NCBI RefSeq assembly: GCF_003148845.1
Contig: NZ_QGHA01000003.1
Location: 400,928 to 464,927, forward strand
Reading direction: 5' to 3'
Length of the DNA stretch: 64,000 nt
Origin: Mucilaginibacter oryzae
Lineage (GTDB): Bacteria > Bacteroidota > Bacteroidia > Sphingobacteriales > Sphingobacteriaceae
This document shows positions 1 through 8,769 of the stretch, piece after piece (the first letter of the stretch is position 1; each line of letters opens with the position of its first letter). Under the pieces are notes generated by a model, which worked only from the letters and a program-made list of their open reading frames with translations, was not told where the DNA came from and searched no databases. The position numbers and the translations under genes are program-made.

Positions 1-134
1 ACAAACTATCCGAAAAAAACATTGTAGAGCTTGATGAAGAGCGTAAGGCGGCCATGGTGAGCAACCTTTTGGTGGTGCTTTGCGGAGATAAAGCTGTAAA
101 CCCCGTTGTTAATACAGGTACCTTATACCACTAA
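1..134 (+). CDS. C-terminus of a probable SPFH/band-7 family protein (5' truncated)
   Basis: An open frame enters from the left edge and stops at 132-134, giving 43 readable C-terminal residues. They contain [17 protein letters not shown] and end in NTGTLYH. I associate this tail with Bacteroidota SPFH (stomatin/prohibitin-type) membrane-scaffold proteins, but this is recall of a family pattern and the SPFH domain itself lies outside the window. The stop is 5 bases before the next start, so it probably heads a three-gene operon with the 175-residue protein and the small ribbon-helix-helix protein downstream. Confidence 0.45.
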   Translation, partial: KLSEKNIVELDEERKAAMVSNLLVVLCGDKAVNPVVNTGTLYH

Positions 135-139
135 CAGCC

Positions 140-667
140 ATGGAATACTACAGAAATTTCGACCAGTTGCGAACCACGGGTCTGCCCGTAGTTAAACACG
201 GATTTTGGCGACCGTGGTATGAACTTACCGACGGGCAGTTTACCTACGGCAAACTTACCTACACCAACGCTTTTAAAAGTTGTTGTTTACTGGAAACGGC
301 AACCGGCAGCTGGAACATCAGGCGCAAAGGCCTGTTAAGCCGCAAGCTGGTTATAGAACAACCCGCCGGAGAAGAAATTGGCATGGTAGTACCGCAACGC
401 TGGTGCCGCAAAATACAATTAAGCCTGAATAAGGGCTTTACGGCAACTTTTTTTAATAAAAAGGTTTTATCGCACAACTACACCTGGGTTAGCGACCAAT
501 ATGGCGATATCCTGGTGGTGCAAACCAAATTCTGGAGCTGGAAACGTCCGTTTATAGTTCAGATTGAACCCGAAATGGCTAAAACGGTGCCCCACCTGCC
601 ATTACTCGCCTTAATGGGCATTAATTTGGTATTACTTAAACAAGCCGAAGCTGCGGCCGTGAGTTGA
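140..667 (+). CDS. Conserved hypothetical protein, possible scramblase/LURP-like fold
   Basis: This is a 175-residue protein without a signal peptide. It is rich in aromatic residues and beta-strand-like segments (for example GFWRPWYELTDGQFTYGKLTY) and ends in a hydrophobic stretch at about residues 150-168 (LPLLALMGINLVLLKQ). The alternation of strands with a C-terminal hydrophobic helix recalls tubby/LURP-one/scramblase-like proteins, but no diagnostic motif is present and I do not recognise it firmly. It starts 5 bases after the SPFH-like gene stop and ends 1 base before the next start, so the three genes are very likely co-transcribed. Confidence 0.75.
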   Translation: MEYYRNFDQLRTTGLPVVKHGFWRPWYELTDGQFTYGKLTYTNAFKSCCLLETATGSWNIRRKGLLSRKLVIEQPAGEEIGMVVPQRWCRKIQLSLNKGFTATFFNKKVLSHNYTWVSDQYGDILVVQTKFWSWKRPFIVQIEPEMAKTVPHLPLLALMGINLVLLKQAEAAAVS

Positions 668-668
668 T

Positions 669-845
669 ATGGCGGAAAAGAAAGCATTTGTATTACGCAT
701 TAACCCCGAAATGCTGAAAGAAATTGAAACCTGGGCAGCCGAAGAATTCAGGAGCACCAACGGCCAGGTAGAATACCTGCTGCAACAGGCTTTGCTGGCG
801 CGAAAGAAGGGGGCGAAGAAGAAAGGGAAAGAGATTGGTGATTAG
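669..845 (+). CDS. Small Arc-type ribbon-helix-helix protein
   Basis: A 58-residue ORF, MAEKKAFVLRINPEMLKEIE onward, starts one base after the preceding stop. A short beta strand (KAFVLRI) is followed by two amphipathic helices (PEMLKEIETWAAEEF and TNGQVEYLLQQALLARKK), the layout of Arc/MetJ ribbon-helix-helix DNA-binding proteins. The tail is strongly basic (KKGAKKKGK). Proteins of this type in Bacteroidota often sit beside SPFH genes, and here its role is probably autoregulation of the three-gene cluster. That role is inferred from position only. Confidence 0.75.
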   Translation: MAEKKAFVLRINPEMLKEIETWAAEEFRSTNGQVEYLLQQALLARKKGAKKKGKEIGD

Positions 846-949
846 TGGTTAGAGGATGGACTTTAGGAAAATTGTCATCTAAATAAATCCAACCATTAAT
901 AACACATAGGTTAACTAATCTCTAATCACTAACAACAAATCACTAACTT
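837..949. repeat. Imperfect inverted repeat built from GATTAGTGGTTAGAG-like words
   Basis: The left arm (837-861) reads gattagtggttagaggatgga. The right arm (911-949) is the complementary vocabulary, with ctaatctctaatcactaac followed by another aatcactaac. The same words recur at 2156-2195 and, on the other strand, at 30399-30440. The element fills the gap between the ribbon-helix-helix gene and the thiolase gene and codes for nothing. Confidence 0.5.
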
Positions 950-975
950 TAGCCACCAATTTTAAAGCGAAACAC

Positions 976-2154
976 ATGAAAGAAGTAGTAATAGTAGCGG
1001 CAACCCGCACACCCATAGGCAGTTTCGGTGGTAGTTTGGCAGCCATCAGCGCCACACAACTGGGCGCCGCGGTCATTAAATCGGCAGTTGAAAAAGCGGG
1101 TTTACAGCCCGGTCAGGTGCAGGAAGTTTATATGGGGAATGTAATGTCGGCCAATATCGGGCAGGCTCCGGCTACCCAGGCGGCCATTTTCGCGGGCCTT
1201 CCCTACCTGCCTGCCACTACGGTTAATAAAGTTTGTGCTTCGGGCATGAAGGCCATTATGCTGGCCGCCCAAAGTATCGAGCTCGGCCAGAATGATATTG
1301 CTGTTGCCGGCGGCATGGAGAGCATGAGCAATGTGCCCTACTATCTTGATAAAGCACGTAACGGCTACCGGCTGGGCCATGGCGAGATAACCGACGGCCT
1401 GGTAAAAGACGGTCTTTGGGATGTTTATAACGACTACCACATGGGTTCGGCAGCCGAGCTTTGCGCTACCGACTGCAACATTACCCGCCAACAACAGGAT
1501 GCCTACGCCATCGAATCGTACAATCGTGCGCTGGCGGCCCAGGCGGCCGGAAAGTTTAAAGAGGAAATTACCCCCGTTGGCCTGAAAGATAAAAAAGGCG
1601 AGATCACCATGTTTACCGAAGACGAGGAACCGCGCGCGGTAAAATTTGAAAAGATCCCTACACTAAAACCTGTATTTAAAAAAGACGGAACTGTTACGGC
1701 AGCTAACGCCTCTACCTTGAACGACGGTGCGGCGGCCGTTGTACTGATGAGCTGGGAAAAAGCCGATGAGCTTGGCATTAAACCACTGGCCAGGGTTGTA
1801 TCATATGCCGACGCGCAACAGGCACCCGAATGGTTTACCACGGCACCCTCAAAGGCCCTTCCGCTGGCTTTGCACAGGGCAGGTTTGCAAACCGATGATA
1901 TTGATTTTTTTGAGATCAACGAGGCTTTTTCTGTGGTATCGATAGCCAATAACCAGCTTTTAAATATCGAACCCGCAAAAGTAAACGTTAACGGCGGGGC
2001 GGTATCCCTCGGGCACCCGCTGGGGGCTTCGGGAGCGCGGATTGTTGTTACCCTTTTAAACGTACTGAAACAAAACAACGGCAAATACGGCGCTGCCGGA
2101 ATCTGCAACGGCGGCGGCGGCGCCAGCGCAATTGTTATTGAAAATTTACGTTGA
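976..2154 (+). CDS. Acetyl-CoA C-acyltransferase (thiolase)
   Basis: This 392-residue protein has the full thiolase length and all active-site motifs. The acyl-accepting cysteine is in NKVCASGMK (Cys87), the catalytic histidine in GHPLGASGA (His347), and the second cysteine in GICNGGGGAS (Cys377). It condenses two acetyl-CoA or cleaves 3-ketoacyl-CoA in the cytoplasm. The N-terminus EVVIVAATRTPIGSFGGSL is typical of the AtoB/PhaA group. The gene stands alone: no hydroxyacyl-CoA dehydrogenase or CoA-transferase is adjacent, so biosynthetic and degradative use cannot be told apart. A TAACTTTA box at about 943-950 resembles a Bacteroidota -7 element. Confidence 0.95.
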   Translation: MKEVVIVAATRTPIGSFGGSLAAISATQLGAAVIKSAVEKAGLQPGQVQEVYMGNVMSANIGQAPATQAAIFAGLPYLPATTVNKVCASGMKAIMLAAQSIELGQNDIAVAGGMESMSNVPYYLDKARNGYRLGHGEITDGLVKDGLWDVYNDYHMGSAAELCATDCNITRQQQDAYAIESYNRALAAQAAGKFKEEITPVGLKDKKGEITMFTEDEEPRAVKFEKIPTLKPVFKKDGTVTAANASTLNDGAAAVVLMSWEKADELGIKPLARVVSYADAQQAPEWFTTAPSKALPLALHRAGLQTDDIDFFEINEAFSVVSIANNQLLNIEPAKVNVNGGAVSLGHPLGASGARIVVTLLNVLKQNNGKYGAAGICNGGGGASAIVIENLR

Positions 2155-2155
2155 T

Positions 2156-2195
2156 ATAGAGATTAGTGGTTGGAGAATAGAGATTAGTTAGAAGC
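2156..2195. repeat. GATTAGTGGTTGGAG-type repeat words
   Basis: Just after the thiolase stop, agagattagtggttggag is followed by agagattagttag. These are two tandem copies of the word family also found at 837-949 and 30399-30440. There is no coding potential. Confidence 0.4.
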
Positions 2196-2210
2196 CGTTA
2201 AAAATTTCAC

Positions 2211-2310
2211 GTAGAGACGCATATTTGTGTCTCCTGCAGGACAAGCGGCTTTGCAGGTTATACTGCTACTGTAAACAGCAATTTTAAGACACAAATATCC
2301 CTCTATCTAC
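2211..2310. repeat. Palindromic element with GTAGAGACGCATATTTGTGTCT arms
   Basis: The left arm at 2211-2232 begins gtagagacgcatatttgtg. The right arm (2287-2310) holds agacacaaatat and ends tctac. Twelve inner and five outer base pairs match, enclosing about 54 bases. The GTAGAGACGC word looks like an interspersed bacterial repeat. Together with the next element it occupies the 389-base gap 2155-2543, which otherwise holds only the upstream region of the following gene. Confidence 0.5.
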
Positions 2311-2394
2311 AGAAAAAAAGTAAACTTAAACAGTTGCTAAAGATTTGATTTGTTCAGATAAGTGAAATCACTTTTAAAACATATACAAAGCTTA

Positions 2395-2437
2395 GCCTCA
2401 CCCCAGCGCTCTCCAAAGGAAAGGGCTGGGGTGAGGC
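2395..2437. repeat. CCTCACCCCAGC palindromic repeat, also terminator-like
   Basis: A perfect 13-bp stem (GCCTCACCCCAGC at 2395-2407 with GCTGGGGTGAGGC at 2425-2437) is followed by a run of six T. The loop contains ctctccaaagga. A second, longer copy of the same family lies at 11495-11577, so this is an interspersed repeat that may also stop transcription from the thiolase side. Confidence 0.6.
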
Positions 2438-2543
2438 CTTTTTTCGTAGACAATGGCAACTTTTTTTTAAAACGATTTCACTAAACCCAAAATACAGTCC
2501 CAAACAAATCACCACTTAAAGTAAAATCAAGTAAACTATAACC

Positions 2544-3470
2544 GTGACCAAAAAAACAGCGCTTACCATCCTTTCCCTCCTGCTTTGTTTACAAACCTTT
2601 GCACAGCATACCGGTGATGCCGGGCGGCTTAAACGGCTTACCATGTTTGAAGACAGCCTTGCGCACCTGAGCAACAAAATGGTGAACGATGAGAACGATA
2701 TGGAGCGTAAAAACGCCAACTACAAGTTTATACCTACCCTGGTACAGGCTTTAAGAACAGATAATTCGTTCGCCTTTCCCTTCGATTCGGTGAAGGCCGT
2801 AACCATTGTTAAATCGCCCGATAACCGTTTCCGGATCATTAGCTGGCACGTAATGAACCTTGACGGCAGCTACCGTTTTTACGGCACGGTGCAAATGAAT
2901 ACCCCCACCGGCGAATTAAAAATGTACCCGCTGGAGGATTACTCGCCGCTGATTAAAAATCCTGAAGATACGGTAACCGACAACCGCAAATGGTATGGAG
3001 CCCAATACTATAAAATTGTGCCCGTGCATGCCATTAAACCCTATTATGTGCTTATTGGCTGGAAAGGCAATACCGTAAAATCAACCAAAAAAGTACTGGA
3101 TGTGCTATCATTCAACAATGATAAGCCCGAATTTGGCTTGCCTGTTTTTGATGGCAACCATAAAACCCGCAAACGGGTGGTATTTGAATATGCCCGCCAG
3201 GTATCGATGTTATTAAGGTATATCCCCGATCAAAACCTTATTGTTTTTGACCACCTCACCGCGCCCGACGATAAGATGAAAAACCATCCCGAAACTTACG
3301 GCCCCGACCTGAGCTACGATGGCTACAAGCTAAAAAACGGCCGGTGGAGTTTTGTAGAAACGCTGGATATGCGCAACATTCCTGATAATACCGATGCAGC
3401 CGCCGGCGCGGGTTATATCGACCCCAAAAAACAAGCCGCCCGCGACCGCGCCAGCGTGCCCGTTAATTAA
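2544..3470 (+). CDS. Exported hypothetical protein
   Basis: This 308-residue protein starts at a GTG codon with a clear signal peptide (KKTALTILSLLLCLQTFAQ, cleavage near residue 21). The mature part has no transmembrane segment and no motif I can tie to a named family. It contains strand-rich stretches such as FRIISWHVMNLDGSYRFYGTVQMNT and YVLIGWKGNTVKSTKKVLDVLSF, and ends in a charged tail, as in several uncharacterised periplasmic proteins of this phylum. Neighbouring genes give no clue. Function unknown; exported location is well supported. Confidence 0.85.
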   Translation: MTKKTALTILSLLLCLQTFAQHTGDAGRLKRLTMFEDSLAHLSNKMVNDENDMERKNANYKFIPTLVQALRTDNSFAFPFDSVKAVTIVKSPDNRFRIISWHVMNLDGSYRFYGTVQMNTPTGELKMYPLEDYSPLIKNPEDTVTDNRKWYGAQYYKIVPVHAIKPYYVLIGWKGNTVKSTKKVLDVLSFNNDKPEFGLPVFDGNHKTRKRVVFEYARQVSMLLRYIPDQNLIVFDHLTAPDDKMKNHPETYGPDLSYDGYKLKNGRWSFVETLDMRNIPDNTDAAAGAGYIDPKKQAARDRASVPVN

Positions 3471-3596
3471 AAAAGAAATTAAACTTTACCTGTAGCAAAA
3501 AACTGAAGCATTTATTATTAAAATTGTAACACTTTCGGTATTAAATTTTGAATAAGAAGATTTATATTATTTTTACAGACTTTTTAATTTAACTAA

Positions 3597-5078
3597 ATGC
3601 AAGAAAAAACCGCTCCGGCAAAGTCGCGATTCCCCAAGAGTGTACCTTATATCATAGGCAATGAAGCAGCCGAACGCTTTAGCTTTTACGGCATGCGTTC
3701 CATACTAACCTTATTCCTGGTAAAACAGTTTTTTAACCCTACAGGCGCCGAAGCACTGGCCCAACAGGCTGATGCCCATGCCAATAAACTGAACCACTTG
3801 TTTGTAATGGTGGCTTACGCCCTGCCATTTGTGGGCGGTATGATAGCCGACTGGTTTACCGGCAAATACAAGCTTATCCTGTACGTTTCACTGGTATATT
3901 GCGTTGGCCACCTGTTGCTGGCCATGTTTGATACCAGCTTAAGCGGTTTTGAATTCGGGATGCTTGTAGTGGCTATCGGCGCGGGCGGCATTAAATCCTG
4001 CGTTTCTGCTAATGTGGGCGACCAGTTTGACGCCAGCAACCAGGATCTGCTCTCGAAAGTTTATGGCTGGTTTTACTTTAGCATCAATGCCGGCTCTATG
4101 CTCTCCACCGTTGCTATCCCGGTTATTTACAAATATTACGGTCCGCAATGGGCTTTCGGCGTTCCCGGGATCCTGATGGCTTTGGCTACTCTTATATTTT
4201 TCATGGGCCGTAAAAAATATGTAAAAGTGCCTCCTCAAGGTGTAAACCGCAACAACCTTGTGTTTATCACCTGGTACGCCCTTACCAATTTAAGCAAAAA
4301 GAAACCGGGCCAGTCGTTACTTGATATCGCCAAAGAAAGCTATGACCCTGAACGGGTTGAGGGCGTTAAAGCTGTTTACCGCGTAATTTCTGTTTTCTTT
4401 TTCGCGCTTGCGTTTTGGGCTGTGTGGGATCAATGCCTTTCTGAATGGACACTTTACGCGGCCAAAATGGACAGGAACATTAACCTTGGCTTTACCTCGT
4501 TCATGATCGAACCGGGCTCGATGTCGACGTTTAATACAGTTTTCCTTTTATTGTTCATCCCGCTCTTCAACTATGTGATCTACCCTAACCTGGATAAGAT
4601 CGGTTTAAAAACAACACCATTACGCAGGCTGGGCGCCGGTTTGGTGTTAACAGCGCTATCATTCGTAGTCATCGGCTTTACACACGTAAGTATTGATCAT
4701 GGTGGCTCTCCATCTATGTGGTGGCAGGTACTGGCGTTTTTAATATTATCGGCTGCCGAAGTACTGGTATCCATTACCGGTTTGGAATATGCTTACACCC
4801 ACTCTCCAAAATCAATGAAAAGCACCATGTCGGGCATCTGGTTTTTGGTGGTGTCATTCGGGAACCTGATCACCGCTTTGGTTAACGGGCTTATTGAAGA
4901 TGGCGGCTGGTGGGCCGAAAATTTGAAGGGTGCTAATTACGAATGGTTTTTTGTCGCCTTTATCTGCGTGTTTATCATCATATTTATGTTTGTTGCACCG
5001 CGCCTTAAAGAAAGGAACTACATTACCGATCCTTATGTTAAGGATAACGAGGTGATTGCCGAAACCAACAATTTATAA
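3597..5078 (+). CDS. POT/PTR family proton-dependent oligopeptide transporter
   Basis: This 493-residue inner-membrane protein has about 12-14 hydrophobic helices. The first helix carries the POT signature ExxER in GNEAAERFSFYGMRSIL (residues about 22-38), which couples proton movement to di- and tripeptide uptake. Further family features are GGMIADWFTGKYK after helix 2 and FYFSINAGSM in the middle. The start at 3597 leaves a short cytoplasmic lead before the first helix. It stands alone after an AT-rich upstream region and is followed by a small imperfect hairpin (about 5108-5145). Confidence 0.95.
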   Translation: MQEKTAPAKSRFPKSVPYIIGNEAAERFSFYGMRSILTLFLVKQFFNPTGAEALAQQADAHANKLNHLFVMVAYALPFVGGMIADWFTGKYKLILYVSLVYCVGHLLLAMFDTSLSGFEFGMLVVAIGAGGIKSCVSANVGDQFDASNQDLLSKVYGWFYFSINAGSMLSTVAIPVIYKYYGPQWAFGVPGILMALATLIFFMGRKKYVKVPPQGVNRNNLVFITWYALTNLSKKKPGQSLLDIAKESYDPERVEGVKAVYRVISVFFFALAFWAVWDQCLSEWTLYAAKMDRNINLGFTSFMIEPGSMSTFNTVFLLLFIPLFNYVIYPNLDKIGLKTTPLRRLGAGLVLTALSFVVIGFTHVSIDHGGSPSMWWQVLAFLILSAAEVLVSITGLEYAYTHSPKSMKSTMSGIWFLVVSFGNLITALVNGLIEDGGWWAENLKGANYEWFFVAFICVFIIIFMFVAPRLKERNYITDPYVKDNEVIAETNNL

Positions 5079-5187
5079 ACAACTATTTGTTAAATACAGT
5101 TAAAGAAAAGGCTGCCGGTTCTTTTCATTTTCAGAGCCGGTTTAAATCAATTAGCTTTGGCTGTTTTTATTTTAATTGATTTTTTAA

Positions 5188-5919
5188 GTGCCGGATAGCA
5201 TTATTATAATTCCTACTTACAATGAGAAGGAAAATATCGAACGGATGATCCGCAAGGTATTTTCCTTACCTCATGATTTTCATTTACTGGTGATTGACGA
5301 TGGATCGCCGGACGGAACGCCGCTTATAGTGAAAAGGCTGCAATCTGAATATGAGGGGCGCCTGTTTATAGAGGAACGTGCAGGTAAACAAGGCCTGGGT
5401 ACAGCTTACATCCATGGCTTTAAATGGTGCATAGCCCGCAGTTATGACTATATTTTTGAAATGGATGCCGATTTTTCGCACAACCCGGATGATTTGCTGC
5501 GGTTAAGGCAGGCCTGTATAGATGGCGCTGATTCTGCCATCGGCTCCAGGTACATCAACGGCGTAAATGTGGTTAACTGGCCTATGAGCCGCGTATTGAT
5601 GAGCTACTTTGCATCGGTATATGTAAGGTTTATTACCGGTATGAACATACAGGATGCAACCGCCGGCTTCATGTGTTACAAACGCAAAGTGCTCGAAACC
5701 GTAAAACTCGATAAGATCAAATTTGTAGGCTACGCCTTCCAGATCGAGATGAAATATACCACCATTAAACACGGTTTTAAGGTGATCGAAATCCCGATCA
5801 TATTCACCGACCGTACAGCCGGCACCTCCAAAATGTCGACACGGATTTTCCGTGAAGCTTTCCTCGGTGTCATCCAGATGAAGATCAACAGTATCTTCAG
5901 GAAGTATCCGGAGGGATGA
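5188..5919 (+). CDS. Polyprenol-phosphate mannosyltransferase-like GT2 glycosyltransferase
   Basis: This 243-residue GT-A glycosyltransferase of the dolichol-phosphate mannose synthase type starts at GTG (5188). Visible motifs are IIIPTYNEKENI (nucleotide-binding strand), VIDDGSPDGT, and EMDADFSHNP, the DxD metal site at about residue 92. It should transfer a sugar from a nucleotide donor to a polyprenyl phosphate at the inner membrane. There are no C-terminal transmembrane helices, so it is the soluble/peripheral DPM1-like form. The sugar specificity cannot be read from the sequence. Confidence 0.9.
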   Translation: MPDSIIIIPTYNEKENIERMIRKVFSLPHDFHLLVIDDGSPDGTPLIVKRLQSEYEGRLFIEERAGKQGLGTAYIHGFKWCIARSYDYIFEMDADFSHNPDDLLRLRQACIDGADSAIGSRYINGVNVVNWPMSRVLMSYFASVYVRFITGMNIQDATAGFMCYKRKVLETVKLDKIKFVGYAFQIEMKYTTIKHGFKVIEIPIIFTDRTAGTSKMSTRIFREAFLGVIQMKINSIFRKYPEG

Positions 5920-5933
5920 TTGTTTTGAGGTGA

Positions 5934-6118
5934 AAGGATAAAGGTAAAAGGCGAAAGGTGAAAGCATTTCGCCTTTTATCGTTTTAATCCACAAGAACTT
6001 GTTATCCATTAATCCCACAAAAAAAGCCTTTCCCCTTTATCCTTTCATCTCAAAAAAGCTTTCACCTCAAAAAAAGAAACAAACCTTTTACCTTTAACCT
6101 TTCACCTTTCACCTAAAA
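5934..6118. repeat. Low-complexity inverted repeat (GGTGAAAGG words and complement)
   Basis: The left block (5934-5972) repeats gaaaggataaaggtaaaaggcgaaaggtgaaag-type words. The right block (6028-6118) carries the complementary words: cctttatcctttcatctc, ctttcacctc and ccttttacctttaacctttcacc. The two blocks can pair as a long imperfect hairpin between the glycosyltransferase and ruvB. Confidence 0.5.
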
Positions 6119-6137
6119 AATACTAATTTCGTTGGCA

Positions 6138-7160
6138 ATGAACGAGCATCTTGATCCTAATCGTGAACGCCTCAGCAATACCGAACGTGATATTGAAAAA
6201 GTATTGCGCCCGCAGCAGTTTGAGGATTTTACCGGTCAGCATAAAATATTAGCCAACTTAAAAATATTTGTACAGGCGGCCCGCCAGCGAGGCGAAGCGC
6301 TTGACCACGTGCTTTTGCACGGCCCGCCGGGGTTGGGTAAAACTACCCTGTCGCATATTATTGCCAACGAGATGGGTGTGGGCATCAAGATCACCTCCGG
6401 ACCGGTGCTGGATAAACCCGGAGACCTTGCCGGGTTGTTAACCAACCTTGAAAACGGCGATATCCTTTTTATTGATGAAATACACCGCTTAAGTCCGCTG
6501 GTTGAAGAGTACCTGTACTCGGCGATGGAGGATTTTAAGATAGATATTATGCTGGAGAGCGGGCCCAACGCCCGCTCGGTGCAAATTTCGCTTAACCCCT
6601 TCACCCTTGTTGGCGCCACCACCCGGTCGGGTTTGCTTACAGCGCCGTTAAGGGCCCGGTTCGGCATCAACTCGCGTTTGGAGTATTACGACGCCAAATT
6701 ACTCACCACCATCGTTTTGCGCTCGGCCTCGATATTAAAAACGCCGATAACCGATGAAGGCGCTTACGAAATTGCCCGCCGCAGCCGCGGCACCCCACGT
6801 ATTGCCAACGCTTTACTGCGTCGTACCCGTGATTTTGCCCAGATAAAGGGCAACGGTAAAATTGATACCGAAATAGCCGAATATGCCTTGAACGCCCTGA
6901 ATGTTGACAGCCATGGCCTTGACGAGATGGACAACAAGATATTGCTTACCATTATCGATAAGTTTAAAGGCGGACCTGTTGGCTTAAAAACTGTAGCTAC
7001 CGCTGTTGGTGAAGATGAGGGCACAATTGAAGAGGTATATGAACCTTTTTTGATACAGGAGGGTTTTTTAATGCGCACTGCCCGGGGGCGCGAAGCCACC
7101 GAAGCGGCCTACAAACATTTAGGAAAAATAAAACTGGGCGGAAACCCATCGTTATTTTAA
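6138..7160 (+). CDS. ruvB: Holliday junction branch migration ATPase RuvB
   Basis: This 340-residue AAA+ motor forms hexamers that drive RuvA-bound Holliday junctions in recombinational repair. Walker A is [10 protein letters not shown] (about 61-70), Walker B is [10 protein letters not shown] (about 109-118), sensor 1 is in [11 protein letters not shown], and the arginine finger and C-terminal winged helix follow ([24 protein letters not shown]). I chose the ATG at 6138 because the family N-terminus begins MNEHLDPNR; the upstream in-frame TTG at 6132 is not needed. A TAATTTCG box ends 6 bases before the ATG. No ruvA or ruvC is adjacent, which is common in this phylum. Confidence 0.97.
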   Translation: MNEHLDPNRERLSNTERDIEKVLRPQQFEDFTGQHKILANLKIFVQAARQRGEALDHVLLHGPPGLGKTTLSHIIANEMGVGIKITSGPVLDKPGDLAGLLTNLENGDILFIDEIHRLSPLVEEYLYSAMEDFKIDIMLESGPNARSVQISLNPFTLVGATTRSGLLTAPLRARFGINSRLEYYDAKLLTTIVLRSASILKTPITDEGAYEIARRSRGTPRIANALLRRTRDFAQIKGNGKIDTEIAEYALNALNVDSHGLDEMDNKILLTIIDKFKGGPVGLKTVATAVGEDEGTIEEVYEPFLIQEGFLMRTARGREATEAAYKHLGKIKLGGNPSLF

Positions 7161-7192
7161 GATAAACCTGTATAAACATCCCCCTATCTACC

Positions 7193-8386
7193 ATGAAAAC
7201 TAAATTAAAACTTTTGTTAACCGCATGCGCGCTCATAATCAGCGGCATGGTATCGGCGCAAACCACGCCCCCTGCGCCCGTTAATCCGCCTGCCCCGGCA
7301 ACTTCTGTTAAGCTGCCCGGTGATACTGCTAAAACCAGGAAAGACACCATACCGGCTAAAAAACCACTGCCCGACTTAAAAGTAGGCATCATGGGTTTAA
7401 ACCACGATCATATCCACCTCATACTAACCGAGTACAGCAAAGGCAATGTGAATATTGTAGGCATTGCCGAGCCTAACAAAAAACTCAGGGAAAAATTTGG
7501 CAAGGCCTATAACCTGCCCGATTCTTTGTTTTTTGACGATCTGAAAAAGATGTGTACCACCCGCAAGCCGGCCATGGTACTGGGTTATAATGAAGTAAGC
7601 AAACATGTTGATATTGTTGAAACCTGCGCCCCGCTGGGGATCTCTGTGATGGTTGAAAAACCATTGGCTGCAACCTTAGACCAGGCAAAGCGTATGGAGT
7701 TCCTGGCGCTGAAGTATTATATCAAGGTATTAACCAACTACGAAACTACCTGGTACCCGTCTTTCCAGCATGCCTATAATTCCGTACGTGCAGACAGTAT
7801 CGGCATGATCCGTAAAATGGTGGTGCACGACGGCCACCAGGGACCAAAAGAAATTGGCTGCAGCGAAGATTTTCTGAGCTGGCTTACCGACCCGGTATTG
7901 AACGGGGCAGGCGCGCTTAATGATTTTGGCTGCTACGGCGCTGATTTAATGACCTGGCTGATGAAAGGCCAGCGCCCTATTGCCGTTACGGCCATTGCAC
8001 GGCATTACAAGCCCAATATTTACCCCAAGGTAGAAGATGACGCTACCATTTTAGTTGAGTATCCAAACGCTACGGGGCAAATTGAAGCGTCCTGGAACTG
8101 GCCTTTCGGCATTAAGGATCTGGAGATATTCGGCACCAAGGGGTATGTCCATGCTTTTGATAAAGATAACGTACTTTTAAAAACCGATAATCACGCACGT
8201 AATTACGTAGCCGCGCCACTGGCCGCGCCTGATGAGGCGCCGGTAACTTATTTTACCTATGCCCTGCAACACCCTTTAAAAACCGGCGAGTACGACCGCT
8301 CATCGTTAAAATACAACATGATAGTGATGCAGATTTTAGACGCCGCCAAGCGATCGATAAAAGAAGGTAAAAGGATAGTATTATAA
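7193..8386 (+). CDS. Exported Gfo/Idh/MocA-family oxidoreductase
   Basis: This 397-residue protein has a signal peptide (about residues 1-23) and a Pro/Ala-rich linker to residue 60. A Rossmann fold follows with VGIMGLNHDHIHLIL in place of the usual GxGxxG, then the conserved VEKPLA motif. The C-terminal alpha/beta domain has GAGALNDFGCYGADLMTWLM. Members oxidise sugars or related polyols with a tightly held nicotinamide cofactor. An export signal is common in secreted members from Bacteroidota, but the altered glycine motif may mean an unusual cofactor site. The gene follows ruvB by 32 bases and could be co-transcribed, though no functional link is apparent. Confidence 0.85.
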   Translation: MKTKLKLLLTACALIISGMVSAQTTPPAPVNPPAPATSVKLPGDTAKTRKDTIPAKKPLPDLKVGIMGLNHDHIHLILTEYSKGNVNIVGIAEPNKKLREKFGKAYNLPDSLFFDDLKKMCTTRKPAMVLGYNEVSKHVDIVETCAPLGISVMVEKPLAATLDQAKRMEFLALKYYIKVLTNYETTWYPSFQHAYNSVRADSIGMIRKMVVHDGHQGPKEIGCSEDFLSWLTDPVLNGAGALNDFGCYGADLMTWLMKGQRPIAVTAIARHYKPNIYPKVEDDATILVEYPNATGQIEASWNWPFGIKDLEIFGTKGYVHAFDKDNVLLKTDNHARNYVAAPLAAPDEAPVTYFTYALQHPLKTGEYDRSSLKYNMIVMQILDAAKRSIKEGKRIVL

Positions 8387-8443
8387 GCTCAAACTATCGC
8401 GGTGGACCGTGTGTATCCGAGCACAATCGCTTTTAAACTTTTT

Positions 8444-8533
8444 GTCATATTGAGCGATAGCGAAATATCTTCTGCGGGTGCAAAGTCGCCTACTTACAGG
8501 GCGAATAAAATGTTTCACTGCGTTCAAGATGAC
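8444..8533. repeat. Interspersed repeat, GTCATATTGAGCGATAGCG family
   Basis: The element begins gtcatattgagcgatagcg, runs through aaatatcttctgcgggtgc and ends tttcactgcgttcaagatgac, so its ends are complementary in part (GTCAT.TTGA / TCAAGATGAC). A diverged copy lies at 18764-18846, sharing cgaaatatcttc, gggtgcaaa and agggcga. It occupies the 383-base gap 8387-8769 along with the terminator at 8651. Confidence 0.6.
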
Positions 8534-8650
8534 TAATCGGTCTTTTTGGACAATGAATATCATTGCATCTCAAGGCCATCGCATTGGGCAACGCTTGCAA
8601 AATGTTAAAAGCATTGCCCTGATTTGGACCCGATTCACATCAAATTATTT

Positions 8651-8681
8651 AAACGGGGGTTTCGATGAGAAAGCCCCGTTT
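8651..8681 (+). terminator. Rho-independent terminator
   Basis: AAACGGGG pairs with CCCCGTTT around a 15-base loop and runs into a T-tract (ttttttta). It is placed to end transcription reading through from the oxidoreductase gene or the repeat upstream. Confidence 0.6.
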
Positions 8682-8769
8682 TTTTATGGCTTAAACATTT
8701 AATTATGTAACTTTTGAGGCTTAAGGCCGATCTAAAAGATACCCATTAAAAGCCGTTCGATTAAAACCC

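Noticed and set aside
8478..8702. 74-codon ORF in the gap after the oxidoreductase
   Set aside because: It lies in an interspersed repeat and runs through a terminator.
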